Of a stretch of 64,000 nt of DNA, positions 1 to 11,957 are shown piece after piece. A model generated the notes under the pieces. It saw only the letters and a program-made list of their open reading frames with translations. It was not told the DNA's origin and did no database searches. Position numbers and translations under genes: made by a program. Each line of letters starts with the position of its first letter. Position 1 is the first letter of the stretch. The stretch is from NCBI GenBank assembly GCA_016748015.1, contig JAAOMT010000675.1, positions 880,314 to 944,313 on the forward strand, in the 5' to 3' direction. The DNA is from Geosiphon pyriformis (lineage: Eukaryota; Glomeromycota; Glomeromycetes; Archaeosporales; Geosiphonaceae).

Positions 1-770
1 ACTTAAAACACCTGTGAGAAGTTTTTCAATGATTACAAAAAGCAGGACTGAAACTCAACATCAAAAAATGCTACTTTGGAAAAACAAGCTTGGTCTTTCT
101 TGGTTACATCATTAGTAAAGATGGAATCAAACCAGATCCTGGAAAAATCAGTGCTGTCAAAAACTTCAAAACTCCTCAAAACACTACAGAACTAAAAGGA
201 TTCATAGGGTTAGCCTTCTACTATTGGAAGTTTATCAAAGGATTCTCAGAAATTGCAAAACCTCTCAACCAGCTTACCACCAAAAACATCAAATACAAAT
301 GGACTGCTGAACACCAAAATGCATTTGAAATCCTTAAAGAAAAACTAATCACAGCTCCAATTCTTGCCTACCCAGATTTCAGTAACTAATTTCAGTTAGC
401 AACAGATGCCTCTTATACTGCCTTTAGTGCCATCCTATTACAGTTAGATGACAATGAAAATGAGCAAGTAATTGCTTATGCTAACAAAACATTGAAACCA
501 GCTGAAAAGAACTACCCTGCAACAGAATTAGAAACTGCAGTAGTAATCTGGGCCCTACATCACTTCAACCTTTACCTCAGACCCAAAAAATTTGATATTA
601 TCACTAATAATATTGGACTCAAATGGCTTCAAAACAAAAACACTTAACTGAATGCCAAACAAACTTGATGGACAGAATTTTTAGCCAACTACTGATACAT
701 TGTACATCACAAACCAGGAAAACTCCACACCAATATTGATTGTCTCTTAAGAATAAGGCAAGATTAGAAC
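1..770 (+). pseudogene. Element A pol: end of reverse transcriptase and RNase H (decayed)
   Basis: Positions 90-389 encode the RT connection region typical of Ty3/gypsy Pol, including FLGYIISKDGIKPDP, followed by a WTAEHQNAFEILKEKL block. A TAA at 387-389 interrupts the same frame at what was probably CAA (Gln). RNase H then follows with ATDAS, retaining the first catalytic Asp, and a conserved LKPAEKNYPATELE segment. Further stops occur near 645 and 665. The frame is lost between about 770 and 850. RT copies the RNA genome and RNase H degrades the RNA strand. Dead copy. Confidence 0.85.
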
Positions 771-852
771 ACAAAACCAATACTCATTCGAATTCCAGTA
801 ACAAAAACAACAAACAATAAACTCTGAAAACTACAACAATCTCAAACAATAT

Positions 853-2202
853 TTGAAGACACTAACAATCCCAACAGATTGGTCTTCAGATAAAAAACAC
901 CAATTACAACAAAAAGCCAAACAATATTATCTACACAACAACACCATTTATTATCGTAACTTCAGGAACCCAGACAAATCACTCAGATTAATACAGGAAA
1001 ATAAGAAAGAAACTATCTTATATAACATGCACTCAGACCCTTCATCAGCACATTTAGGAAAAGATAGCACCACCCAAAGAATATTAGAACACTACTTTTG
1101 GCCCCAAATAAGAAAAAACATTTATAAATACATTAAATCTTGTGATAGTTGTCAAAGAAGAGGAGGAACTCACTCTACAGAACTTTTAAATCCAATCAAA
1201 ATTAGACAGCCTTTTGACTGAGTTGGTATCGATTTAGTTGGACCACTATCTATTACAAACCAAAGAAACTGTTATATTGCAGTAGCTGTAGATTATCTCA
1301 CCAAATGGCCTGAAGCCAGAGCCATTCAATGAGCAAATGCAAAATCAGTAGCAAACTTCATTTACGAAGACATTATTTGTAGATACGGATGTCCAATCAA
1401 ACTTTTATCCGATCAAGAAACACATTTTGTGAACAATCTAATTCAAGAAATCTGTGAATAATTCAATGTTAAAAGACCATTATCTTCATCCTACCATCCA
1501 CAAACAAATGGACTTGTAGAATGTTTCAACAGAACATTGTGTGAATCTTTAGCTAAAGTCTCAACAGATTTTGAGCAAGAATAGAATATCTTTATTCCAT
1601 CAGTGTTACTAGCATATAGAACACTAAAACAAAATATCACAAAACACACACCATTTGATTTAATCTATGGAAGGACAGCAATGTTACCAATTAGTTTCAC
1701 AGTGGAAACATACCCAGTACAGCCAATTAATAAAAACAACTTTCAGGAAACACTACAACAAAGAGCCTATACTCTGCTTAGCACATTGGAAGGAAAATGA
1801 CGAATAGCAGCAACCTATATTGAACACTCCCAAGCTCAACAAAAAGAATGGCATGACAACAAATTGCCACCAGTCACCAATGAATTTAAAATTGGAAACA
1901 AAGTTCTCTTACACAGAACTAAAGCCGAAAAACAATGGAGTGGAAAATTTGAAAATAAATGAGATAGACCATTTTTTATGCATGAAGTTCTAGGCAATGG
2001 ATCATACAAGCTAAGACTTGATGACAAAATCCTAGCAAAAGTTGCACATGGAGATTGTTTAAAACACTATAATTCCAGAAACAATCCTGAACTATTAATT
2101 CCACAAATTGGTATACATTCCCTTTTAATCAATCCCGAAGATATTCTTCAAAATTTAGAACCAATAGTTGTTATTGAACAACCTCCCAACTTGAACACTT
2201 AA
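853..2202 (+). pseudogene. Element A pol: integrase (decayed)
   Basis: One frame runs from 853 to the stop at 2202, broken only by point nonsense changes at about 1221, 1332, 1460, 1584, 1800 and 1962. Most of these sit at conserved Trp, Gln or Arg positions. The His/Cys zinc domain is visible as MHSDPSSAH followed by CDSCQRRGG. The catalytic core shows GIDLVGP (first Asp), LLSDQ (second Asp) and GLVECFNR (Glu), so the DDE triad is retained. The C-terminal part has the NGSYKLRLDDK signature of a GPY/F-like domain, in which the expected Trp before the Pro-Phe is now a TGA. Integrase joins the cDNA ends to host DNA. The protein would have been intact apart from the stops. Confidence 0.88.
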
Positions 2203-2322
2203 CTTAAATTTATTATTATAATTATCTCCTTATAATTTAGAAATAATCTCACAAAAACAAAGCAAAAATAATAAAAACTCATACACCAAAAATAATTTTC
2301 TTTTATTTTCAAATCTCTTATA

Positions 2323-3008
2323 ATGACTATTCCTCAAAACATTTAACAATTATTCCAAAAACTAATGTTAGCTTTAAAAACAATACCCGAATTATCCATT
2401 ACTATTACTGGAAGCCACATTAATTATATCCAAACAGAAATAGTTACAAATTTAGCCCCAAATTCACAAAAATATCACTCATATAAGAAGAACACAAGGA
2501 GTTATTCTGAAATTCACCTGCCAGAACTTTTAAAGCTTGCTTTAAGAGAAAACTTAATGCTCACTCCTATTAGTATTCTACCAAATACTATTATTCAACA
2601 AAAACTTTAACTGTGTCTTAATGAAGAAAACTATGACTACACTCCATATATAGATATTTCTACATTGGAAAAACACATCATGAATGAAAACAGGAGCTTA
2701 CAGCAACAAACCTCACAAAAGAAACTATTCGGAAACAACTCCACAACAAATTCAAGACAACAGCTAGACCTACAAACAGTCGTTATAAACTAAGAGCTGC
2801 TCTTAGACTTTATGACCTATTCTACACCTGTGAAAACGTCCTACAAAACCCAATTTTACAGTCTTTGAAGATTCAATACATTAGAAAGCTCACAGAACTG
2901 AAATTTCAACAATTTTCAGACCAAATTTCTTCAATAATTTTGGATTATTATCTGGAAATTACAGACAGTACTTGGACTTTGATGGAGCTCAGTCTTGAGG
3001 AGAAGATT
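2323..3008 (+). pseudogene. Element A ORF-X: accessory ORF between integrase and 3' LTR
   Basis: After the integrase stop there is a gap of about 120 bp, then ATG at 2323 beginning MTIPQNI. Early stops occur in frame and a frameshift lies near 2690-2720. The downstream part contains a YDLFYTCENVLQNP block and an LKFQQFSDQISSII block. These align by eye with the corresponding region of D1 (YQLHTGF, QFEEL), H, D2 and G. I do not recognise the family. I see no signal peptide or membrane segment, so it does not look like an envelope gene. It ends at the polypurine tract at 2996-3009. Confidence 0.55.
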
Positions 3009-3009
3009 A

Positions 3010-3991
3010 TGTTATCAGATGAAATTAGAGATATTGTTTAGCATGAAATTACCCTTATAAATCTTATCATTAATTAGCATATATTATTGTTTCAAATTAT
3101 CACTTATTACATTAGCAAAATATCCAAAATTATCATTTAATTAATAACCCAATTTGTACATAACACAAATGTAACCTAAGTGCAATGATCAATCATACAA
3201 TACTCCAAAATATGTAACATTCAAAAGTTTGCCAAAATTTGTAGAAATTTGCCAAAATAATTGATAGTTTACCGAAATATTTAATAGTTTGCAGAAATAA
3301 CTTGTAGTTTGCCGAAATGTATTTTTAGTTCAGCAAAATTGTAGAAAAGAGCAAAGTTCAAGTTCATAGAATAGTGTTATAACAAGTTGTATAAAAAAAG
3401 AGCTTCTCTCTTTGAGAAAATATATTTTACTTTGGATTTATTACTTAGAATCATTTCTACACATACAAAAAGAAATAAATATCAAATAATTCAAAAAACC
3501 AAATTCTTTAATTATTGCACTTGGAAAATTCCCAAAACCCAACTAACGTTTTGAAATTGATTAGCTACCAATTTCAGTAAAATTGTTAGTGACTCCAGGC
3601 CTGGATAGAAAACGTTTTTCTTGACAGAACTCTATTTCTTTTACATTTCTTTTATTTTCTTTCTTTTATTTTCTTATTATAATCATTAGAGTAGCCTATA
3701 AACAAGATTCCTGTAGAAGAGTTGACTTTCACAGCAAAGTAACTACACATTTTAGTGAGCTTCTAGACGAGCAATTTCTGGGAAAGAGTTGACATTTACT
3801 ACAATGTAACTACACAAAGCAACTGGCATGGAATTGGCCATTCCACTTATAAGCCCAGCAGTTCAAATTATAGGAAATAATTTGAAGATAAATTCAGTTA
3901 CTGAAGGCTCAACTACTTCTAGAAAATGTGAATTTGCAACCAACAGACAGTTATAACATTCAAGAAAAGAGACCAAAAACCTCCAGTAACA
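3010..3991 (+). repeat. Element A 3' LTR (family 1)
   Basis: The LTR begins TGTTA directly after a purine-rich tract (GAGGAGAAGATTA) and ends TAACA. It is homologous over its whole length to 60356-61343. A TTGTATAAAAAAAGAG stretch near 3385-3400 is a plausible TATA element. The copy is 982 bp against 988 bp for the solo copy. Confidence 0.85.
3228..3340 (+). repeat. U3 tandem array in family 1 LTR, unit about 19-20 bp
   Basis: Six degenerate units centred on TTTGCCGAAAT are spaced about 19-20 bp apart (variants TTTGCCAAAAT, TTTACCGAAAT, TTTGCAGAAAT). The array lies upstream of the TATA-like element, so it is a candidate enhancer array. The solo LTR carries the same array at about 60565-60655. 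Confidence 0.7.
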
Positions 3992-5570
3992 GTGATATGG
4001 CTCTTGTGTCTGGTGCTGATGTAATAAATTTTTGTATTTTTCTAGTGATAAATACAAATCCTACCTAATTTATTATAAAGATTAAAAATCTATTAGCCTA
4101 ATACCAAGAAAAAAACTAAGAAAAGTACAAAGTCCTTTAAAAATAAACTATTTAAAATCTAATTACTAGTTATAAAACAAAGAGAACTTTCTTCTAAAAA
4201 AAAAAAGTGGACATTGAAAATCTGTTGGCTAAAAATAGTTCAGTTATCTTAAAAAAAGGTGATACTCTTAAACAAACTCATATAATACAACACACTATCA
4301 TTACTAAAGAAACTTGTCCTATTTATTTGAAGTTTTATCAATTCAATTGGCACAATAATAAGTTTATCAAAAAAGTAATAAACCAGATAAAAAATCTTGA
4401 ATTCATACAAAAAACCAAAAATAAATGAGTTTTCTCAGTTGTAGTGGTATTTAAGAAAGATGAAATCCTATACTTCTGTGTTGACTATTGTCAATTAAAT
4501 GTCATTACTGAAAGAGATATGTACTTATTCCTTAAAATTAATACAATGTTAGACAAATTCAATGGTACTGCTTTCTTTTCAACCATTAACTTAACTGTTG
4601 AATTCTGACAAGTAGAGATAGATTCAGAAAGCAGAAAAAAAACTGTCTTTATTATCAAGTATGATATCTATGAATTTACAGTCATGTCTTTTGGTCTTAC
4701 TAATGTTTTTTTTACTTTTCAATATCTAATAAACAAAGTATTTGAATCAGTAAAAGAAAACTTTGTTCTAGTCTATTTGAATGACATAATAGTATACTCA
4801 AAAATCTGGAATAAACATCTTAAACACTTACAAAAGATTTTTGATCTCCTTAGAAATGTTGGCCTTAAGATAAACTTAATTAAATCTTTCTTTAGATGAC
4901 AATTCACCTAGTTTTTTGGTTATTTTATTAAAAAAAATAGAATATTTTTTGATCTAGCTAAAATTGAAAAATTTCAGAACATTAAACAATCAATAAATGT
5001 TTTTAAACTATACTTTTTCCTTGATTTGGCTTTTTATTATTGTAAATTTATCAAGAATTTCTCCAAAATCACTTTTTCTCTTAATTAGCTATTCAAAAAA
5101 ATGTCAATTATTACTAAAGCACTCATCAACAAAAAGTTTTTAAAACTTTTAAAAAAAATTTGTTACTAAACCAATCCTTAAACAACCTGATCTAGACCAA
5201 TTTTTTATCTTGTATACTAATATATTTGACTATAAACTTGGTGCTGTTCTCTTATAAAAAGATAAAAATAGCAGAAAACATGCTATAGTATATGTCAATA
5301 AAACTTTTTTACCAATAAAACAGAACTATTCAGTTATTAAACAAGAATACTTAGCAGTAGTTTGGACTACTAATTACTGGAATTAATATTTTCTTGGTGT
5401 AAAATTTTTAGTAATAACAGATCATTAAGCTTTGGTTTGGCTGTACAATAAAAAAAAGCTGGAACACAAATAAATAACTTGTTAAATACTTCATCTAAAT
5501 AAATTTGACTATAATATTCAATATTACAAAAGAGCTAATCATCAAAATGCCAATGCTTTCTTTAGACTTA
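3992..5570 (+). pseudogene. Element B pol: zinc-ribbon remnant, reverse transcriptase, RNase H (heavily decayed)
   Basis: The first about 90 bp correspond to the zinc ribbon of F, with several Cys codons lost. From 4207 a frame equivalent to MDIENLLAKN begins, followed by RT motifs: FCVDYCQLN (about 4475), FSTINL, MSFGLTNV and the active site VYLNDIIVYSK at 4771-4803. There the first Asp of YLDD is Asn (AAT). RNase H follows, with YTNIFDYKLGAVL at about 5215, where the catalytic Asp is also Asn. Stops and small indels are frequent. Nonfunctional. Confidence 0.85.
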
Positions 5571-5839
5571 CCATCCAGTAACAGTACAATTTTTTCAAAT
5601 CAAACCAATTTAATTATTAGTAACTTTCCTTTTAACAAACATAATAATAGACTTGAACAACTATTTTGTCTTAATAAAATTTTTGGGTAAAAAACAATAC
5701 CTATCAGAATATACTTGACAGCAAAGAGAACATTTGGGCAAATAATCAAATTTTTATTTGATTTACCAGAACCAACTATATAAAAGAAATAAAAAAAATT
5801 CTAACTGCCTCCAAAGAGTCATAAAATTTAAAGAAAAAA

Positions 5840-6391
5840 AAATTGTAATTTACAACATGTACACTAATCCATTAGCTAAACACTTTGGAAAAACAAAAAC
5901 AATTCAAAAAATTTTAGTTCACTATTATTAGTTTATTTTAGGAAAAGACATTGCTAAATATATTAAAATCTGTGACATCTGCCAAAGAAAAAAAAACCTA
6001 ATTGCAAAGAAGATATCTATTCAATCTTTATTAGTCAACTATTTGACAAAATTAGTATAGATATTATTAGACTTTTAACAGTAACTGCTGATGGCAATAG
6101 ATACATTATTACAGCTATTGACTATCTTACAAAGTAAATAGAAGCAAGAACAATTTCAGATTAAACAGTAGTCTTAATAGCTAATTTTATTTATGAAGAT
6201 ATTATTTGTTGTCATGGCTGTTCCAAAGAACTTTTATTTGATAGAAAAAAAGTTTTTTTCAGTACACTAATTAAAGAACTTTGTAAAAAAATAAGAATAC
6301 ATTATAAACTTTTTTCTCCTTACTACTTTCAAATAAATGGCTTAGTAGAATGTTTTAATAGAATCCTATGTGATATATTAGCCAAAATCAG
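5840..6391 (+). pseudogene. Element B pol: integrase, first part (cut by solo LTR)
   Basis: It contains a YNMYTNPLAKHFGKT zinc-domain start, CDICQRKK, then DGNRYIITAIDYLTK and YEDIICCHGC. The sequence GLVECFNRILCDILAKI precedes the insertion. The frame stops where the family 3 solo LTR entered at 6392 and resumes at 7226 with the segment that is contiguous in F (about 32480). Heavily broken by stops. Confidence 0.82.
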
Positions 6392-7225
6392 TATTACTCA
6401 TAAAGAAAATGCATAAAAAAAAATAGTAGGAAAACAAATAGACTATTAAGAGAGTAGTAGTTAGCATGTGAGCACATTGTTTAGCAATATAGAACAATGT
6501 TAGAAATTACAACACATTGCTTAACAATGTAGAGCAATGTTAGAAAATTAGTGTATATTGCTTAGCAATGTGAGCATTGTTCAAAAAATTATAGCACATT
6601 GTTCAGAAATATGAGCAATCTCATAGAACCTAAATTATATATATATAGTAAGAGCATTAAAAACAAAAAAGACAAAATCACTACCAAAATCTCCCCATTA
6701 CCACATTTATATTAGAATTATCAATATCAATAAATAATTATTTGCTATCCAAATCACTCTCCTCACTATTAATACTACATGTTGATAGTATCTACTACTT
6801 GATTACATTAAAACAATAGCTCTTAATTATGGCTATTGATGAGATACTAACTTAATTGCCTTGGCTTATTTGATTAATTTTTTTGTTTTTTCTATCTTTA
6901 TTTCTTTGTTTTGTTTTATTAATTAATTAAGGATTAAAAGCACTAAGTTACAAATGTCATAGGAACTGATAAAAAACCCGTGAAATAAGAGTAAAAAACT
7001 TATAGATTTGAAGATAGCTTACCAAGAAGATTACTGGCCACTATGTTGAGAAAGAAATTCAACAGAATTGTAATTCCAGAAGGTTACTAAAACAACAATT
7101 GAATCTCTGTTTATTATACAAAAGACTCAATCAAAACTTTCAGATAAGACCACTTATATCAGCTATTAAACACTAAGTTATAGGTTTGTTATTTGATTTA
7201 AAACTCCAAATAATCACTTGTAATA
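6392..7225 (+). repeat. Solo LTR of family 3 inserted in element B integrase
   Basis: It starts TATTACTCATAAA (ancestral TGTTACTCAT) and ends TTGTAATA (ancestral TAACA), 834 bp. The target-site duplication is TCAG (6388-6391) and CCAA (7226-7229), each one transition from CCAG, the sequence found in uninterrupted F. It contains the ACATTGCT/AGCAATGT palindromes at about 6465-6610 and a TATATATATA box near 6640. No internal retroelement sequence remains, as expected after LTR-LTR recombination. Confidence 0.88.
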
Positions 7226-7750
7226 CCAATAAAAAAACAAACTTATGAGACAAAGTACTATTATTAGCTTTGTTTACTTATAGAACTGTGAATTATAACA
7301 TAACAAGTTATAAGCTTTTTTATTTGCTCTATGGATAAATGGCAATTTTATTAATAAAAACTGATATTAAGACAATATTCTTTGAAAAAATTACAATAAG
7401 AAATTACAAAAACATTTTGCAAAGAAGACTTGATACTATTTTTAACTTATTGATAAAGGCATAGATAATTGCTTTTGAAAAAATAAAACAGTTTCAAAAA
7501 AAGCTTAAAAAGAAAAAGATTTATAAAACACTTTTTTTAAGTGTTGATAATTTAGTATTAGAATACTGTTTAGACAGAAACAATATCTATGTGATAAATT
7601 CTCTAACTGATGGAAAGAACCTTTTTTAGTCAACAAAATTTTGAACAATAATTTTTATATTCTACAAAATTAATATAGAACAATCTTTAATAATTATTTT
7701 AATTATAATACACAACTTAAGAAATATTATAAATGACCTAATTGGTTACC
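7226..7750 (+). pseudogene. Element B pol: integrase, second part
   Basis: It resumes the integrase frame after the solo LTR with an ALFTYRTVNY-like segment and continues through the C-terminal region (FLSVDNLVLEYCLDRNN). It is colinear with F at 32490-32985. Stops replace conserved Trp and Gln codons. Confidence 0.75.
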
Positions 7751-7754
7751 TGTT

Positions 7755-8440
7755 GTGGTAATACCAACCCAAATAATCAACAAAAATTAGATATAAATAA
7801 ATACACTATTTCCAAAACAGAAGTATCTTCAATTAACATAAATAATTATTTCCTAGATTAAAATATTCAAAATGCTTTCTATACTTTTTATGAGTATTGA
7901 ATTAAAAATATCTAAATACTACTTTAATCATTGAAAAACAAACTACTATAACTGATAATAGTAGAATACATACTGTTATTAAATCCAAAAAAACAACTAT
8001 CAAAAGAGAAAAAATTGGTAGCAAAATGAATAAATATCTGCTAGAAAGTATAACAGCAATAATACTTTTATCCTTCATTACAATTAGAAAAACAATTAAG
8101 AAAATTCTATCTATAAACAAAAACTTATTATATAAAAAGCAACTAAAACTCTATGGTTGTCTTAATAAAATCATAGAAAATATGAAGCTTATGAAGAAAA
8201 CAACTTCAAAGATACAAATAAAAATTTTGGACATTATATGATTAAATATTCCAAAAGTTTTAACTATTGCTAAAAGAGCCAAAACTCTTATACAAAAATT
8301 TGATTTCTTAAATATAAAACTCATTTTGTCACAGGTATTATATACCTTATCCACAAAAAATTTTAATAAACTAGTTAGTTTTGAGTTAGACAAAACTTTT
8401 TAAATAGATTATTATATAAATAGCTTGATTTTACTAGAGC
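7755..8440 (+). pseudogene. Element B ORF-Y: accessory ORF between integrase and 3' LTR
   Basis: It is colinear with F 32991-33711. Recognisable blocks are KTEVSSININNYFLD, MNKYLLESITAIILLSFITI and KLMKKTTSKIQIKILDII. It is predicted helical and rich in Lys/Ile. The stop found in F after LISP is absent here, where the sequence reads Ser-Gln-Val, supporting a longer original ORF of about 235 codons. No known family recognised. Confidence 0.6.
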
Positions 8441-8462
8441 TTAATCTCTTTAAAGAAGATAA

Positions 8463-9053
8463 TATTATAATTAAAATCCATACTTTTTATTAATTATCAT
8501 ATGTATTAGCCACTAATATTATATAATTAGCCATCTTATTTTTAAATAGTGATTATTAACTTAATTAATAACCTGATTAATAATCTGATTATTGACTTAA
8601 TTATTGACCTAGTTATTGACTTGGTAATTAACCACTTTCAATAGCTATATAAATGATAAGTTTCTTAGCTGTAAAAAGACATAATCAAAGTAATAAAATA
8701 AAATCTACTATTAATTACTTCTTCTTATATTGCTTATTTCCTTTTTTTTACTTTTAAGTATCTGAATATTTTGGGATAAAAAATTATTTGTTGATATTTA
8801 CATACCTTATTTTTTTTTTTCTTGATTTGTATTGTTAGAATTAGCCTAAAAAGCAATTGCTTGCTTTTGTGATTTATTGAATAAAGAAATGATTAAAAAG
8901 CACAACAATATTTGTTATTAATTTTAAAAATCATCAAGTTAAAGCATAAAATAATAGCAGCAGTATTATTTTATTAACAATTATGGACTATTTCTCTATC
9001 TTCAGATTTTCAAAAAAGATTTATAACTGTGATTTTTATGAGACTGATCACGT
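8463..9053 (+). repeat. Element B 3' LTR, left part (family 2)
   Basis: It begins TATTATAATTAAAAT, the decayed form of TGTTACAGTTGAAAC seen in F. It contains a 12-bp tandem array at 8551-8634 (about 7 units). It is cut at 9053 by D2; the target duplication is ACGT at 9050-9053. Confidence 0.85.
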
Positions 9054-9849
9054 TGTTATTCATAAAAAAGGAAAACAAATATAGAAAATAGTAGACCAAT
9101 AAGAAAGTAGTAGTTAGCACATGAGCATATTGTTCAGCAATGTGAAGCAATGTCAGAAATTACAGCACATTGCTCAAGAAATCATAGCACATTGCTCAGG
9201 AATGTAAGTGATCTCATAAAACATCAATTATGTATATATAACAGTAGTATTAGAAGAAAAAAAGACAGACCTCTTAGTTTAGACTAGATCTAAGCAACTT
9301 TCTACATCAGAAATATCAATAAATAATTATTTAATATCTTAAATCTATTTCACACTATCAACACTTTATGTTGATAGTAATTGATACTTAACTACACTGA
9401 AACAATAGTTTTTGATTATGGCTATTAATGAGATACTAACATTTATTGTCTCGGCTTATTTCTTTTATTTCTTTTTTTTTATCTTGCTTTGTTATTTCTT
9501 GTTATTAACTAAATTGATTAAAGAGAAAAAAACACTGAATTATTAATGTTATAAATAGCCTGGTAAAAAACCCAGAAATAAGAATATAAGATTTATAAAT
9601 TAATGAATAGCTTACCAGAAGGGCACAACTGTCAGAAGAAACTGGCCACTATACTGAAGACAAAAATTGGGAAAATAACTTGAGAAATCCACCAAAACCA
9701 ACTGTAGTAAATTTCTGTCTATTATACAAAGAACTTAACCAAAATCTTTAGATCACAAAAACCTTTAGAAACCAACATCATTATATTAACTAAGCACCAA
9801 GTTATGGATTTGTTATTTGCTTTAAGATCCCAAATAATTATCTGTAACA
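9054..9849 (+). repeat. D2 5' LTR (family 3)
   Basis: TGTTATTCAT...TAACA, 796 bp. It contains a CCAAT-like stretch near 9098, AGCACATTGCTCA palindromic motifs at about 9115-9200 and TATGTATATATA at about 9230. A conserved inverted repeat lies at about 9346-9370 (arms ACTATCAACA / TGTTGATAGT). A second one, CAATAG...CTATT, lies at about 9402-9427. Confidence 0.88.
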
Positions 9850-9851
9850 TT

Positions 9852-9868
9852 TGGTGCTCCCTGTGAGG
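9852..9868 (+). other. D2 primer binding site
   Basis: TGGTGCTCCCTGTGAGG lies 2 nt after the 5' LTR. It would pair with a tRNA ending CCTCACAGGGAGCACCA. The same site, with transitions, follows the 5' LTRs of D1, F, G and H, so all these families appear to share one primer tRNA. I cannot name the isoacceptor. Confidence 0.7.
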
Positions 9869-9916
9869 TATAATTCTACAAAAAACCAGCACCAACAACA
9901 ATCATCCAAAAGTGGC

Positions 9917-11900
9917 AAAATTAGAAATAATAGGAACAAACCATTTAGGATTTGCTAAATTCTTATTTCAACAATACAGCCAACAATTGGACTTAACCAA
10001 CAACCATTATCCAGCAGAATCAGTCTTCAACTTTTACGTCAATGAGAGAATTACAGATTTTTAAAAAAAACTAGTTGACATTGAATTAACAAGAGAAAAT
10101 TTTTATACAGAATTAATTTAACACACCAGCTTATCATGAAATTACAGTTTTGCACCAATTATCAGAGAAATTAATCAAAAAATTAAAAGATACACTCAAC
10201 AACAATTCTCTATTACCTATGCAAATAAAGGTAAAAGAAAGTTATAAACCTCAGCAGTAACTCCAAAAGGAATACAACTACCAATGTGGAAGAAACAAAG
10301 AATTAAATTTCCACTATATCCATTATATCATTACACACCTAGAAGTACTATCAATATCATATCAACAAATGTGTTCACATCAAACATAACATTAATATTT
10401 GAATAACTTTTATTCCAAAGTAAACAAAAAAAAGCAGAATTATTAGGAACTTATGGTAATTATTTTGAAGGATTTAAATTGTGGTTGCCAACATCATTAA
10501 AATTTCAATTACTGCTACCTCCATTAGATTTTAAAACTGCAAGTTCTTGGGAGATAACAGCATCAGAAGAAGAGAAAAAAAAGGATTAAGAATTTAATTA
10601 TCAAAATCTGATTGCAGAAAATCCAGAAGTTGAAACTCTGAATATTCAAACCCAGCAAACTCTAAATAATCTAAACCTGAGTTAATTAATCAGGAAAACT
10701 TACCTCCAAAAATCATCATCAATCAGCAATCAATTAATCCAATTGTTGAACAACTTTAACAGCCACTAATATTACTCCAACAATTACCTCTTCAACCACT
10801 ACAACAACCAAACTTGGATTCAATGGCCTACACTCTAATAGCAAAACTCGAAAAGTTCATAGATAAAGAAAACAATACCCAAGTATGGCTGAAAAATATG
10901 GAAAAAGCCATTGCAACCAACAGATGGAATGACGTTAGAGCTATGCAAGCCATTTCATATTTCCTTCAGGATACTACCAACTTGTGGTATCAAAGCTTGG
11001 TTAACAAATCTCAAGATTTCAATACATTTAAGCTTGCATTTCTACAATATTTCAGTAATAATAATAGCATCAACCAATTAGCTAACACTTTTTACCACCA
11101 TCAAATAAGAAAAAAATAAAGCAGTTACTACCTACTTAAAATGCTTTTATAGAAATTTACACCAAATTCAGACAATCTAAGCCAATTATTTCACAGCACC
11201 ACAAATTCTAAATCAATTCATTAAAGGCCTGTGCAGTAGTATCCTTCAATGCATATGTCTATTACATCCAGTAAATCTTCAAGTCACAGTTACAAACACC
11301 AGAGACTTTGAAGCAGCTGAACTCGAAACTAATCATGTTCAAGCTGTAAATCTAGTAATAAATGAATTATTTGATTTGGATTCCAAATTGAAGCAATTCA
11401 GTGAATCAATCAATTAGAAATTAGAGGGATACTTAGCTAACAACAATCAGGCAATATATCAACCTCCTTAATAATGTAATAATCAAAGAAACTCTAATCA
11501 TGTTCAAAATCAACTGCATCTAGCATCATCAACCAATTAACAGTGACAACAGGAAACACATAATTGCCACTATTGTGGAAAACAATAACACTTACAAATT
11601 GACTGCCATCATTGCTTAAATAACCAATAATCGGGAAATTAGTATTGAAATTCTAATTACCAGTTTCAAACTCTGAATTATCAACTAAACCCAGAACCAT
11701 ATCATCAAAATTACCTACCAATGATGCAGCAACCAATATATCAACCACCAATATATCAGACTCCAATATCTGTAATATATTAACCACAGCCACAAGTAAT
11801 ATATCAGCCTTTATAAATTCAAACACCATCACAAAACTTACCTCAAAATGGAATCTAAAGGCTGAGAATAACACAACAAAGCTGGAAATTGGCAATAGTA
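9917..11900 (+). pseudogene. D2 Gag (decayed)
   Basis: The frame equivalent to VAKLEIIGTNHLGF starts about 70 bp after the LTR and has no ATG at its apparent start. An N-terminal FYVNERI region is followed by a Pro/Gln-rich linker. A retrotransposon Gag core starts at 10814 (MAYTLIAKLEKF...AMQAISYFLQDTTNLWYQSL). The nucleocapsid knuckle is CHYCGKQ-stop-HLQIDC at about 11565, a CX2CX4HX4C motif. Frameshifts occur near 10680 and 11115, with many stops at Gln/Trp codons. A PIYQPP/VIYQP-type repeat tail leads into protease. Confidence 0.8.
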
Positions 11901-11957
11901 GTCTATCAACCAATCTCCAGTTCTTCAGTTCAATTATCAGGATCTTGACAGTAGAAT

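Larger units (their letters stand above)
1..3991 (+). mobile_element. Element A: 3' part of a Ty3/gypsy LTR retrotransposon (family 1), inserted in element B
   Basis: The window opens inside the reverse transcriptase of this element and runs through RNase H, integrase, an accessory ORF and a complete 3' LTR. The 5' part lies outside the window. The right edge is fixed at 3991 because the next bases continue element B: they match F at about 30106 inside the codons for a Trp-Trp-His-Gly stretch. The right target-site copy would be GTGA at 3992-3995; the left copy is off-window. Its LTR is unlike those of D1, D2, F, G and H but matches the solo LTR at 60356-61343. Confidence 0.88.
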
